NCBI GenBank assembly: GCA_038040445.1
Contig: JBBPIG010000002.1
Coordinates: 124,001 to 188,000, forward strand
Length of the DNA: 64,000 nt
Direction: 5' to 3'
DNA from: Acidobacteriota bacterium
GTDB taxonomy: Bacteria > Acidobacteriota > Blastocatellia > UBA7656
Positions within the stretch are counted from its first letter, which is position 1, and every line of letters starts with the position of its first letter. The notes below the pieces were generated by a model. It saw nothing but the letters and a program-made list of their open reading frames with translations, ran no database searches and had not been told where the DNA came from. Shown piece after piece: positions 1 through 8,267 of this stretch. The position numbers and the translations under genes were made by a program.

Positions 1-144
1 GAGATCGTCAAGAATAACTTCTCGCTCGTTGTCATAGCGATTGTGCTCATCTCGGTGCTGCCGATGCTGGTGGAGTACATCCGTCATCGTGCCCGCCGGA
101 CTACCTCGGCCACGACGCCGGCAAAGTTTCCCTTAGACTCGTAG
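1..144 (+). CDS. C-terminal end of a DedA-family membrane protein (partial)
   Basis: Only the last 47 codons are inside the window; the reading frame is open from base 1 and stops at TAG. The visible part is a hydrophobic helix (NNFSLVVIAIVLISVLPML) followed by a basic tail (EYIRHRARR) and a short polar end. A final membrane helix running into a basic cytoplasmic tail is typical of DedA/VTT proteins, which act in lipid scrambling and membrane homeostasis. The assignment rests on this tail only, so another small multi-pass membrane family is possible. It converges on truA, with 18 bases between the stops. Confidence 0.5.
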   Translation, partial: EIVKNNFSLVVIAIVLISVLPMLVEYIRHRARRTTSATTPAKFPLDS

Positions 145-162
145 CAAGCCTGGCGATAGTCG

Positions 163-966
163 TCACTCTCTTCGCGCCGGAAACGCCGGTGAAAGTGGCC
201 CCGGTTTTTCATTCTTCTCGTACACGACGCGTTCAAGAAACAGCCCCGAAGGCGGCGCCGTGTGCGAGGCAACGTCGAACCGACCGGCGTCGCCAGCAGC
301 AGGCCGCGAGTCAATGAGGCTGGCGAATTCGGCGGCGCCGATCGATCCGCGGCCAACCTCTACCAGCGCTCCGACGACCCGTCGCACCATTTTCCAGAGA
401 AAGTGCGACGCGCCAACTCGGAAGAGAAGCAGATCTCCGTCAGTCCCAAACTGCACATCGTTGACAACCACGATCGTTGAGCCTTCGCCGGCCCTCTTAT
501 CACAAAAGCGCGCGAAGTCGTGGCGTCCCAGGAGCGACTGCGCCGCCTCGCGCATCGCCGCCTGGTCCAGCTTGTCTTTCACCCACCACACGAACCGCTT
601 GGCGAACGCGGTGCGTCTGGTCGAGATCTGATAAAGGTAGTAGCGCGCAAACGCTGCCCTTCGCGGATCGAACCCCCCTCGCGCTTCCTCGACTCTTAGA
701 ACATTGATGTCCGGAGGCAGTCTGTCATTCAGTGCGGTAAGCAGATCGACACGCTTTTGTCGCCAATCGGTTCGCAAGCGGGCGACTTGTCCGAGCGCAT
801 GCACTCCAGCATCGGTGCGCCCCGCTCCGGCGATCTCTACGGGCTTTGCAAAGAATTCTTCAGCCGCAATGCGAATCTCCCCCGCAACGGTGCGTGCGTT
901 TCTTTGCTCCTGCCAACCGTGGTAACGCGTGCCGTCGTATTCAAGCGTGAGGTTCCATGCCGCCAC
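163..966 (-). CDS. truA: tRNA pseudouridine(38-40) synthase TruA
   Basis: TruA isomerises uridines 38-40 in the anticodon arm of tRNAs to pseudouridine in the cytoplasm. The 267-residue protein starts with the usual first strand (NLTLEYDGTRYHGWQ) and carries the catalytic motif AGRTDAGVHALGQV, with the nucleophile at about Asp52. The later RNA-binding block FLWKMVRRVVGALVEVGRG is also present. The length is normal for the family. It is transcribed away from the Lrp-type regulator and converges with the DedA-like gene, so it is probably monocistronic. Confidence 0.97.
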   Translation of the reverse strand: MAAWNLTLEYDGTRYHGWQEQRNARTVAGEIRIAAEEFFAKPVEIAGAGRTDAGVHALGQVARLRTDWRQKRVDLLTALNDRLPPDINVLRVEEARGGFDPRRAAFARYYLYQISTRRTAFAKRFVWWVKDKLDQAAMREAAQSLLGRHDFARFCDKRAGEGSTIVVVNDVQFGTDGDLLLFRVGASHFLWKMVRRVVGALVEVGRGSIGAAEFASLIDSRPAAGDAGRFDVASHTAPPSGLFLERVVYEKNEKPGPLSPAFPARRE

Positions 967-1169
967 CCAGGCCTCCTGATCGATTGATGAGTTTTATCTG
1001 AGATTGCGGGCCGCCAGCCGTTATGTCAACCGCCAGTTGCTATGATTCAAACCTCGAGGTTCATAGCGAAGATTCATACCGAGTCCAATGCGTAACTTTT
1101 TTGTTGACCTCAGCCATTGGCGGGGATATTATAAGCGCACTCGACATTTACTTGGATTATCTTACTGAA

Positions 1170-1682
1170 ATGAACTTAGACACGATAGATTATAAGCTTC
1201 TCGATTTGCTTCAGCTGAGCGCCAGGGCGACACAGATGGAAATGGCGGCCGCCGTCGGTCTTTCACAGCCGGCAGTGGCCGAGCGAATGCGAAAGCTCGA
1301 ACAGGAAGGCATCATCACCGGCTACACGGCGCGAGTCGATGGGCGGAAGCTGGGCAAGGACATCACAGCATTTATTGGGGTTCGCATCGAGCACCCGAAG
1401 TACAATGAGGGCTTTGCAAAGAGGATTCTCGCCCTGCCGGACGTTCTCGAATGCCATCGCATCACCGGCCCTGATTCTTACCTGCTCAAGGTCGTTACCG
1501 AAGACACGAATAGTCTCGACCGCCTGATATCGGATCTACTGCGCCACATCCCCGGGGTGACCAGGACACTCACCACGGTGGTCACGTCCTCAATCAAGGA
1601 AGGCTCGCACATCACGCCCGCGTCACCGGACGCTGCTCCAAAACAGCGCCGCCGAAGCGCTGCAAAACGGACTCGAAGATGA
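1170..1682 (+). CDS. Lrp/AsnC-family transcriptional regulator
   Basis: This is an amino-acid-responsive DNA-binding regulator of 170 residues. The N-terminal helix-turn-helix (about residues 4-50: LDLLQLSARATQMEMAAAVG, then LSQPAVAERMRKLEQEGIITG) is followed by an Lrp-type ligand-binding domain (about 65-145, with VLECHRITGPDSYLLKV). A longer reading from 1023 exists, but the extra residues look non-coding and Lrp proteins normally begin a few residues before the first helix, so I chose ATG 1170. A lysine/arginine-rich tail (about 155-170) is an unusual extension. It lies 35 bases upstream of an aminotransferase on the same strand and may control that gene set. Confidence 0.93.
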   Translation: MNLDTIDYKLLDLLQLSARATQMEMAAAVGLSQPAVAERMRKLEQEGIITGYTARVDGRKLGKDITAFIGVRIEHPKYNEGFAKRILALPDVLECHRITGPDSYLLKVVTEDTNSLDRLISDLLRHIPGVTRTLTTVVTSSIKEGSHITPASPDAAPKQRRRSAAKRTRR

Positions 1683-1717
1683 GCTGTGATGCTGCAAAAA
1701 GAAAACGGAGGAGATGA

Positions 1718-2953
1718 ATGGCTACTCAACGCAGATCAATCGAAGTGATGCCCCCGGCAGTTCTCGACGGGAATAGTCATCGCTTTGCGAGCCGAATGTC
1801 GCGGATGCATGTATCGGCGATTCGCGAGTTGCTCAAGGTCACCGAGCAGCCGGAGATCATCTCCTTCGCCGGAGGCCTCCCCGCACCGGAGATGTTCCCG
1901 GTGGCCGCAATCGCTCAGGCATATGCCGATGTGTTCGCCGCCGACGGGCCGGCCGCGTTGCAATACAGCACCACAGAAGGTTGGCGTCCGCTGCGGGAAT
2001 GGATCGCGCGTCGAATGGAGAAGGGCGGCATCGCCACAACTGCCGATCGAGTGTTAATCACCACCGGCTCACAACAGGGCATCGACATCGTTGGAAAAAT
2101 CTTTCTCGAACCCGGCGATGCGGTTGTTGTCGAGAACCCAAGCTATCTCGCTGCACTCCAGGCCTTCTGCGGACACGAAGCGACTTTTATTCCGATTGAA
2201 AGCGACGACGAAGGCATGCGCGTCGACCAAATCGAAAGCGCCCTCGAGCGTTCCAAGCCGAACCTGATCTACATCGTGTCCGAGTTCTCCAACCCGAAGG
2301 GCACCACGCTTTCATATCAACGAAGGTTGAAGTTGCTCGAGCTGTGCGCGCGCTCCCGGGTTCCGATTCTCGAAGACAATCCCTACGGCGAGCTTCGATA
2401 CACGGGCGAGCCGACGCCGTCGCTGGCCGCCTTGGACCGCGAGGGGCTGGTCATCCACATCAGCACCTTCTCTAAGACTCTCAGCCCGGGAATGAGGCTT
2501 GGGTGGCTAACAGCCTCGGAGGAGATCTTTCAAACCGTCGTGATAGCCAAGCAGGCGGCCGATCTTCATACCAGCACGATCGAACAGCGGGCAGCCGCGC
2601 GGTTGCTCGAGACCTTTGATTACGACCAGCACGTCGCATCTCTATGCAGGGTCTACGGAGAACGGTGTGAAATGATGCTATCGGCCATAGCGCGATACTT
2701 CCCGTCCGAAACCAGGTGGACCAGGCCAGAGGGCGGCCTCTTTTTGTGGCTCGAATTGCCTGAACGCGTCAGCGCGGAGGAGCTTTTTAAAGAAGCGGTA
2801 GCCGAACGGGTCGCGTTTGTTCCCGGCACTTCGTTCTTCGCCTGCGAACCGAAGCTCAACTTCATGAGGCTCAACTTCTCAAATCAGAAACCAGAGATGA
2901 TCGAGGAGGGTATCAAGCGCATCGCACGTGTTCTCAAACGGAGACTCACATGA
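1718..2953 (+). CDS. PLP-dependent class I/II aminotransferase (LysN/2-aminoadipate type)
   Basis: The 411-residue fold-type I aminotransferase resembles the LysN/MocR-domain group that transaminates 2-aminoadipate or other hydrophobic or acidic amino acids. Family signatures are IISFAGGLPAPEMFP near the N-terminus, QYSTTEGWRPLREW, the cofactor-contacting EDNPYGELRY (about 219-228) and the Schiff-base lysine in STFSKTLSPGMRLGW (about Lys253). The start has a strong ribosome binding site (GGAGGAG). The stop overlaps the start of the PhzF gene by four bases, indicating translational coupling. The true substrate cannot be read from sequence. Confidence 0.93.
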   Translation: MATQRRSIEVMPPAVLDGNSHRFASRMSRMHVSAIRELLKVTEQPEIISFAGGLPAPEMFPVAAIAQAYADVFAADGPAALQYSTTEGWRPLREWIARRMEKGGIATTADRVLITTGSQQGIDIVGKIFLEPGDAVVVENPSYLAALQAFCGHEATFIPIESDDEGMRVDQIESALERSKPNLIYIVSEFSNPKGTTLSYQRRLKLLELCARSRVPILEDNPYGELRYTGEPTPSLAALDREGLVIHISTFSKTLSPGMRLGWLTASEEIFQTVVIAKQAADLHTSTIEQRAAARLLETFDYDQHVASLCRVYGERCEMMLSAIARYFPSETRWTRPEGGLFLWLELPERVSAEELFKEAVAERVAFVPGTSFFACEPKLNFMRLNFSNQKPEMIEEGIKRIARVLKRRLT

Positions 2954-3867
2954 ACAGCAAACAATTCGTGATCGCCGATGTGTTTACCGACGAGCGATTC
3001 GGCGGCAACCAGTTGGCAGTGTTTACAGACGGCTCGGGGCTCGAGCCGGCGATGATGCAAAACATCGCGCGTGAAATGAATTATTCAGAGACGACGTTTT
3101 TGTTTCCGCCCGAGCGCGGCGGCGATTATCGCGTGAGGATTTTCACACCGGCGCGCGAGCTTCCATTCGCCGGACATCCGCTGGTCGGCTCGGCTTATGT
3201 GATAGTCGCCGAGCGAATGAAACCGTGGAGCGAACCGCTGACTTCAGTCACCCTGGAAGCGGGCGTCGGCCCAATCCACGTTGAGGTTAGAACCGACAGT
3301 GGTCAGCCCGGTCGCACGACGATGACCCAGCCGTTGCCGATTGTTCGCGGCGCTTATTCCGATGTGGCTCGATTGGCAAAGGCACTCTCGCTTGACGCGT
3401 CACGGATCGGACAAACAGGACTGCCGGTCGAAACGATTTTCAACGGCATCGCAGTTATGATCGTGCCGGTCGCAAACCGCGCCGCCATCGGAGACATCAG
3501 AGTGGACACCGGCGAACTCGAACGCATCAGCAACGACGTCGGCGCCTCGACGGTTTTGGTCTTCACGCATGAGACGGTGCTCCCGACAAGCACAGTCCAT
3601 TGCCGTGTGTTTGCGCCCGCCGCGGGTGTGAGCGAAGACGCAGCTACAGGATCAGCAAATGGACCGCTTGGTTTCTACCTTGTGCGTCACAGGCTCGTCA
3701 AAGCCGAAGCGACTACGAAGATCGTGAGCGAACAAGGCTTTGAGATGAAACGGCCCAGCTTGTTGTACATCGACGTCGATGTCGATCCGGCGACCAGCGA
3801 CGTCACGGCAGTTCGCGTAGGCGGTGGAGTCGTAATCGCCGGACGCGGCGAGATCTTTGTTGGCTAA
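2950..3867 (+). CDS. PhzF-family isomerase/epimerase-like protein
   Basis: PhzF proteins share the diaminopimelate-epimerase fold and catalyse cofactor-free isomerisations; most members have no known substrate. The 305-residue protein shows the N-terminal [15 protein letters not shown], the Glu-containing block [11 protein letters not shown] (the position of the catalytic Glu in PhzF), [20 protein letters not shown], and the C-terminal [19 protein letters not shown]. Its ATG overlaps the stop of the aminotransferase, so the two are probably made together and may act on one amino-acid-derived compound. That shared pathway is an inference. Confidence 0.9.
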   Translation: MNSKQFVIADVFTDERFGGNQLAVFTDGSGLEPAMMQNIAREMNYSETTFLFPPERGGDYRVRIFTPARELPFAGHPLVGSAYVIVAERMKPWSEPLTSVTLEAGVGPIHVEVRTDSGQPGRTTMTQPLPIVRGAYSDVARLAKALSLDASRIGQTGLPVETIFNGIAVMIVPVANRAAIGDIRVDTGELERISNDVGASTVLVFTHETVLPTSTVHCRVFAPAAGVSEDAATGSANGPLGFYLVRHRLVKAEATTKIVSEQGFEMKRPSLLYIDVDVDPATSDVTAVRVGGGVVIAGRGEIFVG

Positions 3868-3899
3868 CACTATTCTTGGAGCTTCCGGGAGGGACAGCA

Positions 3900-4781
3900 A
3901 TGAACGACAACTTGATTCGCTTAAAGACCGGGCTCGCCGAGATGCTCAAAGGCGGAGTGATAATGGATGTCACCAACGCCGAGCAAGCGCGAATCGCGCA
4001 AGACGCGGGCGCCGTGGCAGTGATGGCGCTTGAGCGCGTGCCCTCCGACATACGCGCCGAAGGCGGGGTGGCTCGCATGGCTTCGCCCAAGAAGATTCGC
4101 AAGATAATGGCTGAGGTCAACATTCCCGTTATGGCCAAGGTGCGCATTGGCCACTTTGCTGAGGCGCAGGTATTGGAGGCGCTCGGCGTCGACTTCGTCG
4201 ATGAGAGCGAGGTGTTGACGCCAGCCGACGAAGAGCATCACATCGACAAGCAGCAATTCAAAGTCCCGTTCGTGTGCGGGGCGCGCGATCTCGGTGAAGC
4301 GCTCCGCCGCATCGGCGAAGGCGCGGCTCTGATTCGCACCAAGGGCGAGGCGGGCTCCGGCAACATCGTCGAGGCCGTGCGTCATCTTCGACGCATTGCG
4401 CATGACATCAAGCGGCTGACGATCTTGGGACAAGAGGAATTGATGGCCGAAGCGAAACGGCTCGGCGCTCCCTACGAGCTGGTTCGCCTCGTTGCACGCG
4501 AAGGCCGGCTGCCGGTTCCAAACTTCGCCGCGGGCGGAATAGCGACGCCCACGGACGCCGCGCTGTGCATGCAATTGGGCGCGGAGTCGGTATTTGTCGG
4601 CTCGGGCATTTTCAAATCGTCCGATCCGGCGACTCGCGCACGAGCCATCGTCAAAGCGACGACGCACTTCGGCGACCCAAAGACCGTGCTCGAAGCAAGC
4701 GAAGAACTGGGCGAGGCGATGCGAGGACTCGACGTATCGAAGATGGCAGAAGGCGACTTACTCCAGACTCGAGGATGGTAA
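3900..4781 (+). CDS. pdxS: Pyridoxal 5'-phosphate synthase subunit PdxS
   Basis: PdxS joins ribose 5-phosphate, glyceraldehyde 3-phosphate and ammonia into PLP; it forms a dodecamer supplied with ammonia by PdxT. The 293-residue protein has the conserved [18 protein letters not shown], the Schiff-base lysine in [13 protein letters not shown] (about Lys80), [17 protein letters not shown] with the second active lysine, and the phosphate-binding [19 protein letters not shown]. The start at 3900 follows GGGAGG at a good distance; an in-frame TTG 24 bases earlier is less likely. Its end overlaps the acetyltransferase start by seven bases. Confidence 0.98.
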   Translation: MNDNLIRLKTGLAEMLKGGVIMDVTNAEQARIAQDAGAVAVMALERVPSDIRAEGGVARMASPKKIRKIMAEVNIPVMAKVRIGHFAEAQVLEALGVDFVDESEVLTPADEEHHIDKQQFKVPFVCGARDLGEALRRIGEGAALIRTKGEAGSGNIVEAVRHLRRIAHDIKRLTILGQEELMAEAKRLGAPYELVRLVAREGRLPVPNFAAGGIATPTDAALCMQLGAESVFVGSGIFKSSDPATRARAIVKATTHFGDPKTVLEASEELGEAMRGLDVSKMAEGDLLQTRGW

Positions 4782-5248
4782 CGAGAGTGATCTTGCCGGG
4801 CATCATCATCCGCCTTGCGACCGAGGGCGACCTTCAGGCCGTGTTCGGGTTGATGAGCGCGCTAGGCTATCCCGGTCTGTCGCTCGCGCGGTTCGTGGAG
4901 GTCTACCACGCCGCAATGGAAGACCCTTCGATTTTCATAGTTCTCGCGGAAGCTGACGGTGCGGTGATCGGCCTGGCGACGTTATCGAGACGGCCTCAGC
5001 TTCGTCTGACGGCGAACCTGGTGACCATCGACGAGTTGGTCGTCGCACCCGAATGGCGCGGCCGGGACATTGGTAGAGCCTTAATCGAACAGGCCAAAGG
5101 AATCGCCAGGCACTCCGGCTGCGGGCGGCTCGAACTCCTAACCAATCGCGCCAGGGAGAGTTACCGCCGAGGGTTTTACATCAAGAACGGTTTTACCGAA
5201 GCCGACTCAGCCGTGATGCGAATCGACTATGACTTCGACGATGACTAG
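4775..5248 (+). CDS. GNAT-family N-acetyltransferase
   Basis: The 157-residue protein transfers an acyl group from acyl-CoA to an unknown amine. It has the beta4 strand [30 protein letters not shown], which contains the acetyl-CoA pyrophosphate loop RGRDIG, and the late motif [22 protein letters not shown]. It begins inside the last codons of pdxS and overlaps the start of pdxT, so it is tightly packed between the two PLP synthase subunits. That position suggests co-translation, but not a role in PLP synthesis. Confidence 0.9.
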   Translation: MVTRVILPGIIIRLATEGDLQAVFGLMSALGYPGLSLARFVEVYHAAMEDPSIFIVLAEADGAVIGLATLSRRPQLRLTANLVTIDELVVAPEWRGRDIGRALIEQAKGIARHSGCGRLELLTNRARESYRRGFYIKNGFTEADSAVMRIDYDFDDD

Positions 5249-5852
5249 CAGCGTGGTTGGCGTGCTGGCAATTCAAGGTGATTTCGACGCGCACGCCCGG
5301 GCGCTTCGACGCATCGGCTTGGATGCGATCGAAGTCCGGCGCGCCGACGAGCTCAATGCAATAGACGGCCTGATAGTGCCAGGCGGCGAGAGCACGACGA
5401 TGCTCAAGTTCATCGAGGAAGAGAATCTCGGCCAACCCATCGCCCGCTTTGTTCGCGCAGGCAGGCCGATCTTCGGAACGTGCGCAGGAGCTATTCTGCT
5501 CGCGCGGGAGGTGTATAATCCGGCTCAGGCTTCGCTAGGGTTGATTGACATAAGAATCGAGCGCAACGCATACGGACGTCAAATTGACAGCTTTATCGCC
5601 GAAGTCGAAACAACGATCGAAGGCGGACCAATTGAAGCAGTGTTCATACGCGCGCCGCGGATCACGAGCGCCGGTCCGAATGTCGAGGTCCTTGCTCGTT
5701 TAGGTTGCGAACCCGTTCTAGTTCGAGAGGGCGGCATACTCGCCGCCACGTTTCATCCCGAGCTTACTGAAGACGCGCGCGCGCATCGCTTATTTGTCGA
5801 GATGGTGCGCGCGTCCAAAGAATCACAGGTGACGACCGCCACTCTAGCGTAA
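5241..5852 (+). CDS. pdxT: Glutaminase subunit PdxT of PLP synthase
   Basis: PdxT hydrolyses glutamine and channels ammonia to PdxS. Class I glutaminase features are all visible: GVLAIQGDFDAH at the start, GGESTTMLKF, the nucleophile elbow FGTCAGAILLA with the catalytic cysteine, and TFHPELTED with the catalytic His and Glu. From ATG 5241 the protein has 203 residues and the usual short lead before GVLAIQG. An in-frame ATG at 5229 would add four residues. The first eight bases overlap the acetyltransferase stop. Confidence 0.96.
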   Translation: MTSSVVGVLAIQGDFDAHARALRRIGLDAIEVRRADELNAIDGLIVPGGESTTMLKFIEEENLGQPIARFVRAGRPIFGTCAGAILLAREVYNPAQASLGLIDIRIERNAYGRQIDSFIAEVETTIEGGPIEAVFIRAPRITSAGPNVEVLARLGCEPVLVREGGILAATFHPELTEDARAHRLFVEMVRASKESQVTTATLA

Positions 5853-5854
5853 GA

Positions 5855-5890
5855 ATGACCGAGGACCGACGACGGAGGACCGACGACCGC
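5855..5890. repeat. Short imperfect tandem repeat (GACCGAGGACCGACGACGG-type)
   Basis: Two to three imperfect copies of a GAGGACCGACGAC unit lie directly after the pdxT stop. It is low-complexity intergenic sequence with no sign of coding. Similar simple runs occur at 52381-52446 and 61270-61356 in this window. Confidence 0.6.
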
Positions 5891-5933
5891 AGTGATTCTT
5901 TCTCCTCGAAAACAATCCAAACGGAGGATCACA

Positions 5934-6287
5934 ATGAAGCTATACAACTGGAACGAGATGCCCGAAGAGCAAGTACACGAACTGTTCAGCCGGCGCTTCA
6001 TCTCCGGCGAGCAGATGACGATGGCGAGGATATTTCTAAAGAAGGGCTGCCTTGTTCCAACGCACAATCACGAAAGCGAGCAGTTGACGACAGTGTTCAC
6101 AGGCGCGCTGAAGTTCTTAATCGACGGGCGCGAGATCGTCGTTCGAGGCGGTGAGACACTGCTGATTCCTGCGTTTGTGCACCACAGCGCCGAAGCCATT
6201 GAAGACACCGACGAAATGGATGTGTTCTCGCCGATTCGGGTCGACTGGATCGAAGGCACGGATGATTATTTGCGTAGCAAGGCGTAG
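5934..6287 (+). CDS. Cupin-domain protein
   Basis: A single-domain cupin of 117 residues. The first metal-binding motif is PTHNHESEQLTTVFTGALKF (two His and a Glu), and the second half holds GETLLIPAFVHHSAEAIED with another His, so a bound divalent metal is plausible. The start has CGGAGG eight bases upstream. Small stand-alone cupins range from sugar isomerases to dioxygenases and sensor proteins, so no reaction is assigned. It follows the PLP synthase genes on the same strand after an 81-base gap. Confidence 0.9.
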   Translation: MKLYNWNEMPEEQVHELFSRRFISGEQMTMARIFLKKGCLVPTHNHESEQLTTVFTGALKFLIDGREIVVRGGETLLIPAFVHHSAEAIEDTDEMDVFSPIRVDWIEGTDDYLRSKA

Positions 6288-6355
6288 TTGAGAGACCCGT
6301 AAGGGCATCTCGGGCGCTTCTCCCTGCCCCAGTGATGCACTAAGCGAAGACGGAG

Positions 6356-6432
6356 CCCTGGGAGCGCAGGCATCCCTGCCTGCTTGGCGTTGCGCAAGAA
6401 AGAGGCAGGCAAGGATGCCTGCGCTCCCAGGG
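6356..6432. repeat. 28-bp inverted repeat, intergenic hairpin element A
   Basis: The arms 6356-6383 and 6405-6432 are complementary with a single mismatch and enclose 21 bases. The core reads GGGAGCGCAGGCATCCCTGC. The element sits between the convergent cupin and transglycosylase genes, six bases from the latter's stop. It could act as a two-way terminator, but the length and identity of the arms suggest a REP- or MITE-like repeat. Confidence 0.85.
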
Positions 6433-6437
6433 TGGCT

Positions 6438-8024
6438 CTAGCGCCGGTGGCGGCGCGAAGAGGTGTGGCGGGCCGAGTGGGTTCGCACTGAGCCGCGGTG
6501 GCGCCCACGCACGGCGGGCAATGTTCGATAGCGACCAACACGCCCGTGGCGGCCTCGCGATGCGCGCACTGCCTTGGGGATCTTGACCGTTTGGCCCTTG
6601 CGCAACTCGCCGCGCGACGATATGCGATTCAGCCTGGCAAGCTCCTTCACTGAGACACCCGATCGGCGCGCGACCGAAGCGAGCGTGTCACCCCTTCTCA
6701 CCTGATAAGAGGCGACTTGAACCCGGTACGCGCTGCGGTATCGTTCGGCGATCTCCTCGCTGGGAACGGCGATCTTGCGCACACGCTGCGTCTCGGGCAA
6801 ATCGGCGTACGCAATCTCGAACTGCTTCTTCATTCCCTTCGGGAGCTTAATTGTGTAGCGCTGACCTGCCGGAGAGGTGCCCCGCCGCAGCTCGGCGTTC
6901 AAGTCCTGAATTGTTTCGTAGGGCACGCCGATTAGATCGGCGGCCACCTTTAGATCGGTCTGCGCAGGAACCTCAAAGGTGTCGTAGTTGAGCGGGGTAT
7001 CCGGTTTTACATCAAAACCGTAACGCTTCTGGTTCTTGCTGACAATGATGATCGAAAGAATCGCCGGCACGTAGTTGCGAGTCTCTTGCGGCAGCAGTCC
7101 TCGCTTGTACAGTTCCCAGAAATCAGCGTAACCACATCTGGCGATCGCACCATCTACTCGATTCTCGCCCGAGTTGTAAGCCGCCATCGCAAGCAGCCAA
7201 TCCCCTGCGAAATGGTCGTGCAGCCAGCGCAGATACCTCGCCGCGGCGCGAGTCGATTTCTCGGGTTGAGACCGCTCATCGATCCACGTCGTCTGCGCCA
7301 ATCCATAACGCGTGCCGGTCGAAGGTATGAACTGCCAGATGCCCTTCGCCGCGGCGCGTGATAGCGCGTTAGGCTTCCAGACCGACTCCGCCTGGGCAAG
7401 CCATATCAGATCGGTCGGAACACGCTCTTCCTTGAAGACCTTCTCGACCATCTGGCGATAGCGACCCGAACGTTGGAGCCCGGCTTCCATCGTAGAACGG
7501 CCGCGACCGGCAACGAAGAAGTTGATGAACTGAAACACCGGCGGCGCAACCGCGAAGTCGAAATCGTAACGGCCGAAGATCTTCACTCCATCCGGAGTGA
7601 CCATCGCGAGTTCGGCTTCTTTGATCTCAGAAACTTCGTCGAGCACCGAAGGCTCAGCTACCTCGGGCCGATCAGCCGCGTCGTGAACGTCTCCGGGCTG
7701 AGCTTCGTGCTTGTGTATTCGATCTAGAAGAGTGCGGTAGTAAGCTGCCAGCTTGGTATCGGTCTTCAGGTCTATCCCTGATTGCAAAACGGTGTCGAGC
7801 GCGTGATCGAACATCTTGCGAGCGATGTCGGGCAAGCCCTTCGCGAACGCTTCTTCGCCGCGCAGACACGCTTCCTCCGCGCGGTCAATGACAGATCGAG
7901 TGCTTGTGGGTAAGGCCGGTTGCTGTGACCCGCCGAGGGCTTGCACTGGTCCGGCGGTTCCGATGAGCAATAACGAAAGAAGTAGCACAACTGGAACACG
8001 ACTCGCCGCTGTTGCTAGCCTCAT
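6438..8024 (-). CDS. Membrane-bound lytic murein transglycosylase D-like protein with LysM
   Basis: This enzyme would cleave peptidoglycan glycan strands in the periplasm. The 528 residues comprise a signal peptide (about 1-30, hydrophobic VVLLLSLLLIGTAGP), a helical region, an SLT lysozyme-like domain (about 195-320) with the catalytic Glu in WLAQAESVWKPNALS (about E213), GIWQFIPSTGTRYGL and MAAYNSGENRV, and a LysM domain near 440-485 (YQVRRGDTLASVARRSGVS). The last 40 residues are very basic (Arg/His-rich), which is unusual and could bind acidic polymers. E. coli MltD is shorter and has two or more LysM copies. Confidence 0.92.
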   Translation of the reverse strand: MRLATAASRVPVVLLLSLLLIGTAGPVQALGGSQQPALPTSTRSVIDRAEEACLRGEEAFAKGLPDIARKMFDHALDTVLQSGIDLKTDTKLAAYYRTLLDRIHKHEAQPGDVHDAADRPEVAEPSVLDEVSEIKEAELAMVTPDGVKIFGRYDFDFAVAPPVFQFINFFVAGRGRSTMEAGLQRSGRYRQMVEKVFKEERVPTDLIWLAQAESVWKPNALSRAAAKGIWQFIPSTGTRYGLAQTTWIDERSQPEKSTRAAARYLRWLHDHFAGDWLLAMAAYNSGENRVDGAIARCGYADFWELYKRGLLPQETRNYVPAILSIIIVSKNQKRYGFDVKPDTPLNYDTFEVPAQTDLKVAADLIGVPYETIQDLNAELRRGTSPAGQRYTIKLPKGMKKQFEIAYADLPETQRVRKIAVPSEEIAERYRSAYRVQVASYQVRRGDTLASVARRSGVSVKELARLNRISSRGELRKGQTVKIPKAVRASRGRHGRVGRYRTLPAVRGRHRGSVRTHSARHTSSRRHRR

Positions 8025-8267
8025 CTATGGGTTTTACCTTCCTGTTCTCAAAATGTCAGGATGAAGTCGCGACTCACGTGACTGATTCAATTGCTCGGTC
8101 ACCGAGGGGCAGAGTCGCAGTCTCAACCGTTTGGCGTTTGCACACCTGCCTAATGCGGCTTTTATATCACGCTAAATTCCAGGCCGTCAATGAAATAGCG
8201 GCTCGCAACAGAATTGAAACAATTGGGGCTCGGCCCCTGTGGCTGGTCGATGTCCTGAACCTCGGGG

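Noticed and set aside
1023-1169. 49-residue N-terminal extension of the Lrp regulator
   Set aside because: The added residues are not Lrp-like and the region has intergenic composition.
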